DNA of 64,000 nt, from contig NZ_BPRC01000010.1 of assembly GCF_022179725.1 (NCBI RefSeq), positions 1 to 64,000 on the forward strand, read 5' to 3'. The translations under genes and the position numbers were made by a program. Under the pieces are notes generated by a model. The model was not told the origin of the DNA. It ran no database searches and saw only the letters and a program-made list of their open reading frames with translations. Below are positions 8,102 to 17,055 of the stretch, piece by piece (positions within the stretch are counted from its first letter, which is position 1; every line of letters starts with the position of its first letter). Source of the stretch: Methylorubrum aminovorans. GTDB lineage: Bacteria; Pseudomonadota; Alphaproteobacteria; Rhizobiales; Beijerinckiaceae.

Positions 8102-8997
8102 CACGCGTTCCAGTCATTGGTTGGATCGAATTCGGATTCAAAGTTGAAGTCGAAGATCACGCGGCCGACCTGCGCGGCGTAGGCGGCAGCGTTGGCGGCG
8201 AAAATCGCGGCTTCAGACGCGCGTTGGGTCGCTGCAGCACGCTCCGCGGCGGCGATGTCGCGAGCGGCTTCGGACGCCGCCTTAGCTCCAGTCGAGGCGG
8301 CGGCCTGGCTCGCGGCGGCCTGCGCCTGCTGCTTGGCAAGGGTGACCTGCTCCGCTCCCGCCTGCACAACCAACGGGACCTGCGCGGCAGCCTGCTCGGC
8401 CGCAGCCTGCGCTTCTACGGTGGTCTGCGCGGCGCTCGCCTTGATCGCGAGCCCAGTCGACCAATCGCCGAAGCTGTCGGAGAGCTTGGCATAGAGCGTC
8501 CATTCCGGACCGGTCGGCAGATCTGAGATCGCAAGGAAGGTTGTGCCTTGGGGGGCCTTATCGTGCGCGCCGCGCTGCCCCAAGGTGCCGGTGAAGTCGG
8601 GCGTGACGCCGGTGGTGCCCGGTCCGCCGAGCTGCGTACCGAGCCAGATGCCGCGCGTGCCGTCGTAAACCACACGCTGGAGCGAGTCCTTCTGGATCAC
8701 GCCATCGGCGAGCGGACTGCCGTTGGCGTCGCGCCACTGCGCTCGCGGGCTGCCGTCAACGCTGAGCGTCGGCCCGTTGGGGCCGGTCCGATCCATGCGC
8801 AGGAGCAGCGACAGGCCATCGAACAGGCGGATCTTTCCCTCCGGACTGGAGACGATGAAATCTGGGCCAGTGCCAGAGGTCACCAGGACGACGTCGCTCA
8901 GCGAGACGATGGTCGAGGTGTTGTTGCGCTCGATGCGAATGCCGGGGCCACCCCGTACATCAAGCGGGGCGGAAGGCATGGATAGGGCGGGAATCAT
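8101..8997 (-). CDS. Tail fibre protein with Ala-rich coiled coil
   Basis: A 298-residue protein: beta-rich N-terminal part (1-150) with PDFIVSSPEGKIRLFDGLS, a middle TLYAKLSDSFGDWSTG segment, then about 100 residues of Ala/Gln/Glu-rich heptads (AAEQAAAQVPLVVQAGAEQV and on) that should form a trimeric coiled coil, ending in a short acidic tail. Position among tail genes supports a fibre or spike stalk. Confidence 0.7.
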   Translation of the reverse strand: MIPALSMPSAPLDVRGGPGIRIERNNTSTIVSLSDVVLVTSGTGPDFIVSSPEGKIRLFDGLSLLLRMDRTGPNGPTLSVDGSPRAQWRDANGSPLADGVIQKDSLQRVVYDGTRGIWLGTQLGGPGTTGVTPDFTGTLGQRGAHDKAPQGTTFLAISDLPTGPEWTLYAKLSDSFGDWSTGLAIKASAAQTTVEAQAAAEQAAAQVPLVVQAGAEQVTLAKQQAQAAASQAAASTGAKAASEAARDIAAAERAAATQRASEAAIFAANAAAYAAQVGRVIFDFNFESEFDPTNDWNA

Positions 8998-9013
8998 GGA
9001 GGCTCCGGAACGA

Positions 9014-9388
9014 TCAGCGGAGTTCGACCGGCTCGCTGAAGATCAGCGCCGTCTCGGGGCCGACGGTCGTCAGGACCCGCACATCGTAGAGGCCGGGCGG
9101 GACGCAGGCGGACCAGCCGGTGGGGAACAGCGCCTCGACGATGCCGGGGTTCGAGACGAAGAGCGTCCCGGCCGAAGCCGAGGCTGTCAGAAGCGGCAGA
9201 TGGTCGTGGCCAGTGCAACGACCGTCGCGTCGCACGACATGAAGCGCCACATCGGAGGCTGCCGAGAAGTCGATCAGTCCCGCTTCGGAGAGGTCGAGCC
9301 GTCCATCAGAGGAGCCCGTGCGCAGCACGAGACGAAGCCGCCACTGCCCGCAGCGCGGGACGGCGCCCAGAGTGTTGAGGAACGCCAT
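9014..9388 (-). CDS. Putative virion protein, beta-rich
   Basis: A 124-residue protein with alternating beta strands and a YDVRVLTTVGPETALIFSEP ending typical of small Ig-like phage tail or adhesion domains. Two base pairs separate it from the upstream tail gene. No family recognised. Confidence 0.6.
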   Translation of the reverse strand: MAFLNTLGAVPRCGQWRLRLVLRTGSSDGRLDLSEAGLIDFSAASDVALHVVRRDGRCTGHDHLPLLTASASAGTLFVSNPGIVEALFPTGWSACVPPGLYDVRVLTTVGPETALIFSEPVELR

Positions 9389-9390
9389 GC

Positions 9391-10554
9391 TCAGAGCTTC
9401 AGGTAGAAGGTGCCGAGCCGAATCGGCGGGAGGTTCGACACTGACTGGCCGCCGCTGGGGTTCGCGTGCGAGACGGTGAATTCCCGGGGGCCTGGCGGGG
9501 TGGTGTCGGCGTTCTTCACCCCTCGCAGCAGATCCGGGATGGTTGTCGACGCGCCAGCATCGCCGAAGGCAATGGGCTGGACCTTGTCCGGGGCGACATA
9601 CTGATGAGCCGGGTAATCGACGGTCACCTTCCCATCGGGCAGGGCCGTCGGCAGGTTCCTCGTCGAGAGCGTCGAGAGCGCGTCGCCGCCGATCTGGCCC
9701 GGAGTTTGGACGTCACCGAAGAACGAGAAGCGCGCTAGGACTGCGCCGGTCGAGCCGGCCGCTGCAGGCTGTGAGAGCGTGATGGCGTTGCCGTTGATGT
9801 CCGCGATCGTCGTACCGGCCGAGATGCCGGGCGCGATCACGGACATGCCAACGGCCAAGCGGTTGCCGCTGAAGGCGGTCGCACTGGTCGAGCCGGCGGT
9901 CAGGTTGAGGACCGTGCTCGTTTGAAGCCGGTTCGCCGGACCCGTCCCCATGTCGTCGAGGCCGCCCGGCAAGAGGCCCTGCATCGTCAGGATGCTGATG
10001 ACCTTGCCGGCGGCGAAATCGTCGCCAGCCGATGCGCCGCGGCCGCCGACCACGGGAGCCATGCTGTCGGGGAAGTTCAGCCAGAGATAGAGGTAGAGGT
10101 TCCGCGTGTCCTCGTGTCCCCGCTCGGACGCGCCGGACTGCCCGTTGCCGATCGTGCCCTGGTTCATCCGCACCCAACCCGGCTGCACCGAGTTGTCGAG
10201 GCGCCACTTCACGTCGCCAGTTCGGGCGCGGGCTGTCGGATCGTCGGGCCCGTCGGGATCAGTCGGCTCCGTTGGCGGGATCGGCTCACCGAGCCCATCG
10301 TCGCTCCACAGCAGTCCCGCCGACAGCGAGTAGACCTGCTCGCGGTAGAGGCCTTCCGGCAGGTAGACGCGCGGGAACCGGCCTGCTGCGTCCGGAGCGA
10401 TCTCGGCGGGATGCGGCTGCGTCCGACTCGGATCTGCGTACACCGCGAGCGGCGTGTTGGATCCGGACTGGAAGAAGCTCGCACGCACATCGAGACGCGG
10501 GCGCCCGTTCAGGTCGAGCACCTGCTGCCGCGAGAGCGGCCAGAAGATTGTCAT
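9391..10554 (-). CDS. Tail needle/fibre-like virion protein
   Basis: A 387-residue protein. The N-terminus (MTIFWPLSRQQVLDLNGRP, then LDVRASFFQSGSNTPLAVYAD) is the conserved opening of many phage tail-fibre or tail-tip proteins; a Pro/Asp-rich linker (PPTEPTDPDGPDD) separates it from a middle section with YLYLWLNFPDSM and a beta-rich C-terminal half with Gly/Ser/Thr repeats. ATG 10554 was chosen over the longer frame because that extension runs through a terminator-like hairpin. Confidence 0.65.
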   Translation of the reverse strand: MTIFWPLSRQQVLDLNGRPRLDVRASFFQSGSNTPLAVYADPSRTQPHPAEIAPDAAGRFPRVYLPEGLYREQVYSLSAGLLWSDDGLGEPIPPTEPTDPDGPDDPTARARTGDVKWRLDNSVQPGWVRMNQGTIGNGQSGASERGHEDTRNLYLYLWLNFPDSMAPVVGGRGASAGDDFAAGKVISILTMQGLLPGGLDDMGTGPANRLQTSTVLNLTAGSTSATAFSGNRLAVGMSVIAPGISAGTTIADINGNAITLSQPAAAGSTGAVLARFSFFGDVQTPGQIGGDALSTLSTRNLPTALPDGKVTVDYPAHQYVAPDKVQPIAFGDAGASTTIPDLLRGVKNADTTPPGPREFTVSHANPSGGQSVSNLPPIRLGTFYLKL

Positions 10555-10574
10555 GGGGGCATCCGAAACGACGA

Positions 10575-10596
10575 AGCCCCGCACGGGGGCGGGGCT
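10575..10596 (-). terminator. Terminator-like hairpin before tail genes
   Basis: Arms AGCCCCGC (10575-10582) and GCGGGGCT (10589-10596) form an 8-bp GC stem 21 bp upstream of the start of the tail gene at 10554. No T run. It separates the ejection-protein block from the tail block. Confidence 0.5.
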
Positions 10597-10632
10597 CAGT
10601 CAGGGCCGGCGCGTAGAGCGCGGCACGGTGAT

Positions 10633-10661
10633 CAATTCGCGGGTTTTGCCTCAGGGGTCAA
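10633..10661 (-). promoter_or_regulatory. Candidate promoter for tail operon
   Basis: On the minus strand TTGACC (10661-10656), a 17-bp spacer and GAATTG (10638-10633). The same spacing and -10 sequence occur in the left early promoter at 43459-43487. The -35 lies in a 20-bp element repeated elsewhere in the prophage (see 10643-10662). Confidence 0.45.
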
Positions 10662-10662
10662 G
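10643..10662 (-). repeat. TTGACC-containing element, copy 1
   Basis: Twenty-base element reading CTTGACCCCTGAGGCAAAAC on the minus strand; 19 of 20 bases match copy 2 at 23547-23566 and most match copy 3 at 31301-31320. All three have the same orientation as the late operon and lie in intergenic DNA. Confidence 0.7.
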
Positions 10663-10704
10663 GGCGAAGACTGGCGGAGCCGCGCGGCCGTGCTACCGTG
10701 CGCT

Positions 10705-11070
10705 ATGCCCTCCGCCCGGTCGAACACCCTATGGTGCCTCGCGCAAGCCGCGTTCATCGCGGCGCTCACCTACGGCATGTCCGTGCCACCCGAAGGCAAC
10801 CCGGCGCCGATCAATCCGGCGCAGGTCCTCGTCAGCTTCGGCGTCTCGGTCATCATGGCGGCCTTCTTCACCGCCCTGGCCACGCGGCTATGGGACCGCG
10901 CGCACCTTAAGCTGAAGAGCCTCGCGGGCGTCGCGGTCCCCGCTGCCAGAGCCACGGGCGCCCAGCATCACGAGCCGGTTCAAGAGCGAGATCGTATCGG
11001 CGCCGGGCTTGGCGTTCGCGAGATCCGCAAGACGCCGTCCTCCCTCTGGCGTGGTCAGCAGCGCGGCTAA
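10705..11070 (+). CDS. Possible small two-TM membrane protein (convergent overlap)
   Basis: An open frame of 121 residues whose first 65 contain two clear hydrophobic helices (LWCLAQAAFIAALTYGM and VLVSFGVSVIMAAFFTALA) ending in TRLWDRAHLK. The remainder overlaps the 3' end of the large ejection-protein gene on the other strand and looks like shadow sequence. If real it is a small inner-membrane protein transcribed against the late operon; it could equally be a remnant whose end was overwritten. Confidence 0.35.
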   Translation: MPSARSNTLWCLAQAAFIAALTYGMSVPPEGNPAPINPAQVLVSFGVSVIMAAFFTALATRLWDRAHLKLKSLAGVAVPAARATGAQHHEPVQERDRIGAGLGVREIRKTPSSLWRGQQRG

Positions 11071-14000
11071 CCGCTCGACGTTCCGACCGGCCTGCCAGTT
11101 CTCGATGCCCTGCGCGATCCGCTTCGGCAGGTTGAGGCCCCCCGTTGCGAGCGCCTTGTTTGCCTCACCGCCGAGGCTGCCCTTGCGCAGGTCCGCCAGC
11201 GCCTCGTTGTTGAACGAGGTCCGCGAGCCGACGCCCTGGCGCGTGCCGGTGGCCTCAAAGATGTCGAGCAGGCGCGAGAAGCCGGCCGCGAGCCGCTCGC
11301 CATCCGGCAGCGCTCGGATCGCGGCGAAGATGTTCTCGCCGGCCAGATCGTTGCCCCGGATGCTGGCCGCGAACTTGGCCCCGCCGGCCTGATTGGCCCC
11401 GCTCTGGAGATCCTTCGTCTTCGCCGCGAACTCGGTCCCGAGATAGGTGCGGACGAGCTCGCGCGCGGCCAGCGGATTGCTGCGCGAGATCGCGCCGACG
11501 GCGGTCCCGACGTCGGCCGCCGAGCCCTCGACGGGCTTGGTCGGGAACAGCGCCTCGATCGCGTTCTTCACGTCCGGTCGTTGCGCGATGCGGCCCAGCG
11601 GCGAGCGCTCCACGGCCTCGCGGCCCTGGTGGGCGAGGGCGAGGCGCTGGAGCCGACCGCGCGCCTCCGGCAACAGGGCGAGGAGGTCCTCGTTTTGGCG
11701 CATCGCAGCACGGATGCGTTCGGCCGTAGCGCCGCCCTGTCCGCTCACCCCGTCAAGAATGCGCGTCACCTCGCGCGCCTCGAACGCGTTGCGCGCCGCG
11801 GGCGTGGCGTTGGCCAGGAACTCGCGGGCCGCCGTGGCGCCCTCCAGGTGGGACGGCACCTGCTCAGTCGGAGTGGCCATCCGCCGGGTTAGCGGGTCGC
11901 GCTGCGTCACCCTGCCGAGAGGGGCGTTGCCGGCGAACGGCTCCAGCGGGCGGCTGTTGGCGGCGAAGTTCGCATCCGCCGTCGCCACCTCTGGCGCGGC
12001 CTTGAGCTGCTCGTCGAGCGTGGAGCGCACGGACTGGAGGTCGCGCACCTTCGTGCCATCACCATCCGCCTGCGCTCGATTAATCCGCTGGTCGAGCCGT
12101 TCGCGGGCATGCAGAAGCCCCTCGATCGACAGGTCGGTCTCACGGACGCCCGACACCGGATCGGCGCCGTACTCCATGAAGTCGCGGCGCACCTGCTCCA
12201 GCTCGGTCCAGACGTCACCCTTGGCCGTGCGCGCCTGCCGGTCGAGCGCGTCGAGAGCGGACTGCGGGTTCACCTGGCCGAACCGGGGGGCGGAGATCTC
12301 CTCGGTCACCGTGGTCGGCACCATGCGCGAGGACGGGCCGCTCGCGGGCTCCTTCGAGGCCATCACGACGCGCTCATAGGCCGACAGCGGATCGGTCTCA
12401 TCGCCCCGCATCAGCGCCGCGGCCGCTCGGTCGAGCGTACCCTTGTCGACCGTCTTCGGATCGACACCGGCTTCGGTGAGGGCCCGGCGAATGTCGGTCG
12501 TCGCTTGGCTGGCGGAGGCCTGGAACTCGTCGCGCATGGCGCCGAACCCGGACCGGTCGTCATGGCCCAGCCAATCCCACGGATAGGTGCGCCGGCCGCG
12601 GGCTTCCTGCTCCAGGAGGCCGATCAGCTCGTCGTGGATGTTGCGCGCCATGCCGCCGTCGCGGTCGGGCGGCAGATAGCCCTCCTCGATCAGCCGCTCG
12701 CGCCAGAAATTGTCGATTCCCTTGCCGTTCTCCTGAACGAGGTTCGAGACGCCCGGCTGCCGGAACCGGTCGAGCCCGGCCGCCTTCACGTCTCCACGCT
12801 CGAGGCCGATGCCGCCGTTCTCCGCGATGAAGCGGGCGAGAGACTTCGTGCCTGGCTCTAACGGCGGCGCATCGGGCCGCTTCGGCGCCATCGAGCCGAT
12901 GGTGTCCGGACCCTGCGGCGGTGGGTCGTAGCGCAGCGGGCCGCCGGCGCCGTTGTCGAGCGTCTGAAGCATCGGCTCGCCGGGACGCTCCACCTCAACG
13001 GTGCGCTCGATCCCGATCCGCTCCGGTGCGGCGCGGGCGGCGGCATAGTCGCGGGCCGCCTGTTCGGAACGTGCCGTCTCGCGGGCATCGGCGACACCGC
13101 GCATCTCGCGCTGGATCACCTGTCCGGCCTGATCGGGGGACACGCGCGAGCCGGCCGCCTGCGTCGCGCGAATGACCCCCTGTCCCTCGGGCGTCGCGGC
13201 CACCGCATTGCGCGCGGCGGCCTGGACCGCCTCACCGGTGCGGGCGGAAGAGGGCAAAGCCGGCGCGATCGCGTCGAGTCCTGCCTGTCCGGCCGCGTTG
13301 ATCTGGCCGGGGCGGGCAGCGAAGAACTCGGCGAGGCCGCCCTGTCCTTCGACAACGCGCTGGAGGTCGCCAAGGCGGCGCGGGCCAACGACCTGCTGCA
13401 GCGCCTCCGCCCAGGTCAGCGAGACGCCGCGCGCCGCCGCATCGTCCACCAGCGAGCGAACGGCCGTCACCTCGTCGGCCGAGATCTTGCCCGCACCCGC
13501 ATCGAACAGGCGCTCGGCCGTGCCGGGACGGCGCGCGAAGGCCTGTGCGGCGCCACCGGCCACGCCGCCGACGAGGCGCGCCACCGGCTCGGCCGCGGTG
13601 CCCTTCATGACTTGGCCGGCCGTCTCCGAGGCAGCCGCCGGCACCAGGGCGTTGCGGACCGCCGTCGCGACGGTCTTCCCGGCGCCGGGCACGAACTCGG
13701 CGACCGTGCGCGCATACTCGCCCGCCGTGGTCTGGGGCTCGTAGAGCTTGCCCGCCGCGGCTTCGAGCGCGCCGATCGCTGTCTGACCCGGCATCGGAAG
13801 CTCTGACGGCGAGGGGAGCCCGCCCTTCACCGCAGCGCGGGCCGCAGCGGCTTCAGCCTCCGGCAGCGGCTCCTTACCCGCCAGCGCGCGCGCGCCCTTG
13901 GCCACCTTGTCGGTGAGGTAGCCGATACCGGTCTCGGCGAGGCCGAGCACGGTCTGCGGCAGGTCCGGGAGGCTTGCGGCGCCGCGGATGATGCCGGCGC

Positions 14001-14184
14001 CCGCCGACTGGACGACGTCGCCGACCACCGAGGGGGCTTCCGCCGCGGGCTTCCTGCCGTCGGAGGACGAGGGGCCGGACGCCTTCGGCGCATACTTCGC
14101 GAAGGGATTCCCGTCGGCCGCCGGCGCGTCGCTCGGCGCCTCGGCAGGCTTGCGGGCGTATTTCTCGAACGGGTTCTCGCTCAA
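10888..14184 (-). CDS. Large ejection (internal virion) protein
   Basis: A 1098-residue Ala-rich helical protein, the third of three consecutive ejection-type proteins, in the position of P22 gp16 but much longer than its roughly 600 residues. The N-terminus holds two copies of a NPFxKYAxK motif (residues 4-10 and 26-32). A hydrophobic helical section follows (VVQSAGAGIIRGAASLPDLP), and long heptad-rich helices cover the rest. Such proteins travel with the DNA and form a channel across the cell envelope. Confidence 0.7.
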   Translation of the reverse strand: MSENPFEKYARKPAEAPSDAPAADGNPFAKYAPKASGPSSSDGRKPAAEAPSVVGDVVQSAGAGIIRGAASLPDLPQTVLGLAETGIGYLTDKVAKGARALAGKEPLPEAEAAAARAAVKGGLPSPSELPMPGQTAIGALEAAAGKLYEPQTTAGEYARTVAEFVPGAGKTVATAVRNALVPAAASETAGQVMKGTAAEPVARLVGGVAGGAAQAFARRPGTAERLFDAGAGKISADEVTAVRSLVDDAAARGVSLTWAEALQQVVGPRRLGDLQRVVEGQGGLAEFFAARPGQINAAGQAGLDAIAPALPSSARTGEAVQAAARNAVAATPEGQGVIRATQAAGSRVSPDQAGQVIQREMRGVADARETARSEQAARDYAAARAAPERIGIERTVEVERPGEPMLQTLDNGAGGPLRYDPPPQGPDTIGSMAPKRPDAPPLEPGTKSLARFIAENGGIGLERGDVKAAGLDRFRQPGVSNLVQENGKGIDNFWRERLIEEGYLPPDRDGGMARNIHDELIGLLEQEARGRRTYPWDWLGHDDRSGFGAMRDEFQASASQATTDIRRALTEAGVDPKTVDKGTLDRAAAALMRGDETDPLSAYERVVMASKEPASGPSSRMVPTTVTEEISAPRFGQVNPQSALDALDRQARTAKGDVWTELEQVRRDFMEYGADPVSGVRETDLSIEGLLHARERLDQRINRAQADGDGTKVRDLQSVRSTLDEQLKAAPEVATADANFAANSRPLEPFAGNAPLGRVTQRDPLTRRMATPTEQVPSHLEGATAAREFLANATPAARNAFEAREVTRILDGVSGQGGATAERIRAAMRQNEDLLALLPEARGRLQRLALAHQGREAVERSPLGRIAQRPDVKNAIEALFPTKPVEGSAADVGTAVGAISRSNPLAARELVRTYLGTEFAAKTKDLQSGANQAGGAKFAASIRGNDLAGENIFAAIRALPDGERLAAGFSRLLDIFEATGTRQGVGSRTSFNNEALADLRKGSLGGEANKALATGGLNLPKRIAQGIENWQAGRNVERLAALLTTPEGGRRLADLANAKPGADTISLLNRLVMLGARGSGSGDRDAREALQLKVRAVP

Positions 14185-14204
14185 CGTTTGCTCTCCCGTT
14201 CGGA

Positions 14205-16199
14205 TCAGGGGCCGACGAGCACGTCGTCGAGCGTGGTCTTCTGCGTGCGGCGTCCGGCAGGGCCGATGACGCGCGCCGCCGCGCCCTCACCGAACACCGC
14301 GTCGAACTGTGCACGGGTTTGGGGCGTGTCGGGAAGCGCCCGCAGGTCGCGAACCGCGTCCATGGGGATGCTAACCGGGCCTTGATTGGCCTTCGCCCCG
14401 GCCTCGCCGGTCTTACCGCTCGGCGGCGGCTTGCGACCGAGCTTCGGCCCCACGAGGCGATCCGGAAGGGCGACGACGCGGCCCTCGTCGAGGCCTTGCC
14501 CCTTGGCGAGATCGCGGTAGCGGACGCCGGTCTGCTCGGCCTGCTGATAAGCCTGCCCGTAGAGCCGCCCAGCCGTGTCGACGAAGTCCTGGCGCTGGCC
14601 GTCGGTCAGGAACTCGCCCTGGATCGCCTTGTTGTAGGCGTTTCGCACCCGATCCGGGATGCCGGCCGCGTTCTGAGCCGTCGCGTACTCGCCCTCGCGC
14701 ACGACCGAGCCGGGGTCCAGCATCTTCATGTAACCGAAGATCAGGGCGATGTCCGACGCGGGCGAGACGCTGTTCGGGTTGGCCTCGCGCTGCTCCGTCG
14801 CCGCGATCAGGCGACGGTAGCCATCCTGCACATCGGTGAAGGTGCCGAGCTGCTTCGTGAACTCGCCGCGCAGCCTCGCCTCGCCTTCGTTGGACTTGTC
14901 GCGATCCGGGGCCGTGAACAACGGCTTGCCGTCCGGGCTCACCAGCGAGGCGCCGGGTGCGACCGTAACCGGTTTCGCACTCTCACGGTCGGGCGCCTGA
15001 TAGATCACTTGGCCACCAGGTCCCACCAAGGCGCTGCCGGGCGAGACCGTGGTCGGCTTCTCCTGCGCCGCGTAGACCACTTCGCCCGTCGTCGCGTCCA
15101 CGAGAGTGTTGCCGACGGTCGCGGTGTTCCGCTTGGCCTGCCCGATGGGGAGGATCTGGCCGTTGCGGGTGTTCACCCAGGCGCTCTGCCCGTTCACCTC
15201 CTTCAGATCCCAGCCGTTGTCGCTGCCCTTGAGCAGCTGCCCGAAGATCTGCCCGGCCATCGCGCGGGTCTGCGGGTTCCGCCACGCGGCGTTGAGCGCG
15301 GTCTGAAGCTCCGGCGTCATGCGGGTGGCGCCGGCGCCCGGGAAGCCCGAGAAGGACTGTGACGGGGCCGCGGCCGGAATGCCCCCCTGCGGGACCATGA
15401 AGCCGGCCGGCTGTGCACCCGCAGCGGGGATGTTCGCGGCGTCGGGTTCGGCCGAGGCGACCTGCGCCGGGGGCGCGGCGGGCGCCGGAGTGCTACCGCC
15501 GCCGCGCCGTCCGCCCATCCAGGCGTAGACCTCGCCCGCGGTCTTCGGCGAGCCGTCCTTGTTGAAGAACACGGTGCGGTTGGCTCCGGCCACCTTCGGG
15601 CCGACCAGGGAGGCGGCCGGCGCGTCGGGATTGCTGAGCGCGCTCGGGATGAACGAGGTCGCGCCGCCAGCCCCGAGGAAGTGCGCACCGTAGAGGTTCT
15701 GCGGGTTGATCGGGATGCCGGCGGCGGTGAGGGCCCGCGCGTTGTCGCGCGTGAAGGCCTGCATCGCCCGCTCCTGCTGCGCGGGATCGGTACGGCCGTT
15801 CGGCGTCAGGCCGAGGTCGGGATACTGTTTCGCGAGCCCGGCCCAGGTGCCCTCGGTGAACTGGTAGCGTCCGAGCGCGGTGCTGTTCCGATTGGCCGCC
15901 AGATCGTTGCCGCCGCTCTCCTTCGCCCGGGTCGTGGCGAGGTAATCGCCCATGCCGCCGCCGGTGGCTGCGAACGTCGGAGCCGCCGCGACCGGACCGG
16001 GCTGGACCGGCGCGCCAGCCGGGCCAGCGCCGGGCACAGCCGGCACCGCCGCCGCCCCGCCGCCCTTGTAGGCGTTCATCAGGTTGGAGATCAGCGTCGG
16101 CGCCTCCTCCTCCTGCGCCTGCTTGCGGGCGTCCGCGTAGGCGCTCCCGAAGGCGTCACCCAGGCCCGACACCATCTGGAAGACGGTCGCACCGTTCAT
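14205..16199 (-). CDS. Ejection protein with lytic transglycosylase domain
   Basis: A 664-residue virion protein. Residues about 83-190 match the SLT/goose-lysozyme fold: YLATTRAKESGGND with probable catalytic Glu94, then ALGRYQFTEGTW and NLYGAHFLGAGGA. It would cut peptidoglycan locally during DNA entry, as the internal lysozymes of T7- and P22-like phages do. The remainder is Pro/Ala-rich, with three repeats of a VxPGxxLVxPxGxxxYxAPDR kind around 400-455, then helical. Start set at ATG 16199; a TTG 12 bases earlier is also possible. Confidence 0.8.
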   Translation of the reverse strand: MNGATVFQMVSGLGDAFGSAYADARKQAQEEEAPTLISNLMNAYKGGGAAAVPAVPGAGPAGAPVQPGPVAAAPTFAATGGGMGDYLATTRAKESGGNDLAANRNSTALGRYQFTEGTWAGLAKQYPDLGLTPNGRTDPAQQERAMQAFTRDNARALTAAGIPINPQNLYGAHFLGAGGATSFIPSALSNPDAPAASLVGPKVAGANRTVFFNKDGSPKTAGEVYAWMGGRRGGGSTPAPAAPPAQVASAEPDAANIPAAGAQPAGFMVPQGGIPAAAPSQSFSGFPGAGATRMTPELQTALNAAWRNPQTRAMAGQIFGQLLKGSDNGWDLKEVNGQSAWVNTRNGQILPIGQAKRNTATVGNTLVDATTGEVVYAAQEKPTTVSPGSALVGPGGQVIYQAPDRESAKPVTVAPGASLVSPDGKPLFTAPDRDKSNEGEARLRGEFTKQLGTFTDVQDGYRRLIAATEQREANPNSVSPASDIALIFGYMKMLDPGSVVREGEYATAQNAAGIPDRVRNAYNKAIQGEFLTDGQRQDFVDTAGRLYGQAYQQAEQTGVRYRDLAKGQGLDEGRVVALPDRLVGPKLGRKPPPSGKTGEAGAKANQGPVSIPMDAVRDLRALPDTPQTRAQFDAVFGEGAAARVIGPAGRRTQKTTLDDVLVGP

Positions 16200-16203
16200 C
16201 GCG

Positions 16204-16923
16204 TCACCCAAAGATCGAGAAGGCAGAGGAGAAGTTGCTGCCGACGTTGCTCAGCGCAGCCGGGTTGCCGGCGAGCCCGCCGATTCCCTTCGCGAGGAGG
16301 TTGGCGCCGCCCATCAGGGCGCCGAAGCGGCTCTCGGCCGCCTGCTGCCCGGCCATGAGACCCTGCTGCCCGATCTGTGCGAGCCCCCTCGCCGTGTCGG
16401 TCGAGATCCCGGCCTTCGCCACGCCGGTCTGGACGCCGACATTGCCGAGCCCGGTCTCCGCGCCAGCCTGGCCCGAGACGGCGGTCGCCCGCTTCGTGTC
16501 GAGGTTCGCGAGGTTGGCGAGCCAGTTGTTGAAGTCCTGGCTGGCGAGGCCGGAGGCGAACTTCATCGCGTCCGTGTCGGCGCCGCCGGAGGCCAGGGTG
16601 CCGTTGACGGCCCGAGCGCGCGAGAGCGCCTGGAGCCCCTGATCCATGTTGAAGGTGTAACCGGCGCCGGTGGTGTAGGCCGAGCGCGCCGCGGTGGAGG
16701 CGTCGGCGCCGTTCACGCCGAGGGCGTCCTGATAGAGCTTGGCCCCGCCACGGTACTCGTCGGCGAGGTTGCCGAAGAGGCCCGAGGCCTTGCCGTACTG
16801 CTCCTTGGCGAAGCCGAGCCCTTGGTCGAGCGCGTCCTTCGCCTCGTTCTCGCCCTGCTGGAGCTGCTGCGCGCCCCAGATCGCCGCCTGACGCCCGGCT
16901 TTGCCCGAGAAGATGCTGGCCAC
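16204..16923 (-). CDS. Ejection protein (P22 gp7-like position)
   Basis: A 239-residue Ala/Gly/Gln-rich helical protein (AAIWGAQQLQQGENEAKDAL; GLFGNLADEYRGGAKLY) without cysteine. It opens the block of three internal virion proteins between the tail accessory factor and the transglycosylase protein, the place of P22 gp7/gp20. Sequence similarity to those is not directly visible, so the call rests on composition and order. Confidence 0.65.
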   Translation of the reverse strand: MASIFSGKAGRQAAIWGAQQLQQGENEAKDALDQGLGFAKEQYGKASGLFGNLADEYRGGAKLYQDALGVNGADASTAARSAYTTGAGYTFNMDQGLQALSRARAVNGTLASGGADTDAMKFASGLASQDFNNWLANLANLDTKRATAVSGQAGAETGLGNVGVQTGVAKAGISTDTARGLAQIGQQGLMAGQQAAESRFGALMGGANLLAKGIGGLAGNPAALSNVGSNFSSAFSIFG

Positions 16924-16926
16924 GGA

Positions 16927-17055
16927 TCAATCCTCCAGAGCGGCGATGCGGGCCTCAAGCTCCGCCGTGTAGGCGAGCAGAGCCGCGAAGAAGAGGACCC
17001 ACTCGCGCGGCAGCGGCAGCGAGGCGGCGTTCGGAAAGGTGGGCTTGGTGCTCAT
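16927..17055 (-). CDS. Very small coiled-coil protein in tail block
   Basis: A 42-residue protein (MSTKPTFPNAAS..., ending in ELEARIAALED) with a hydrophobic centre LFFAALLAYTAELEA and a leucine heptad. Its ATG overlaps the stop of the upstream gp10-like gene (ATGA) and it ends three bases before the next start, which supports translation. Role unknown. Confidence 0.6.
   Translation of the reverse strand: MSTKPTFPNAASLPLPREWVLFFAALLAYTAELEARIAALED

Noticed and set aside
5724..8997. Diversity-generating retroelement acting on tail genes
   Set aside because: No reverse transcriptase gene or template/variable repeat pair is visible near the tail fibre genes.
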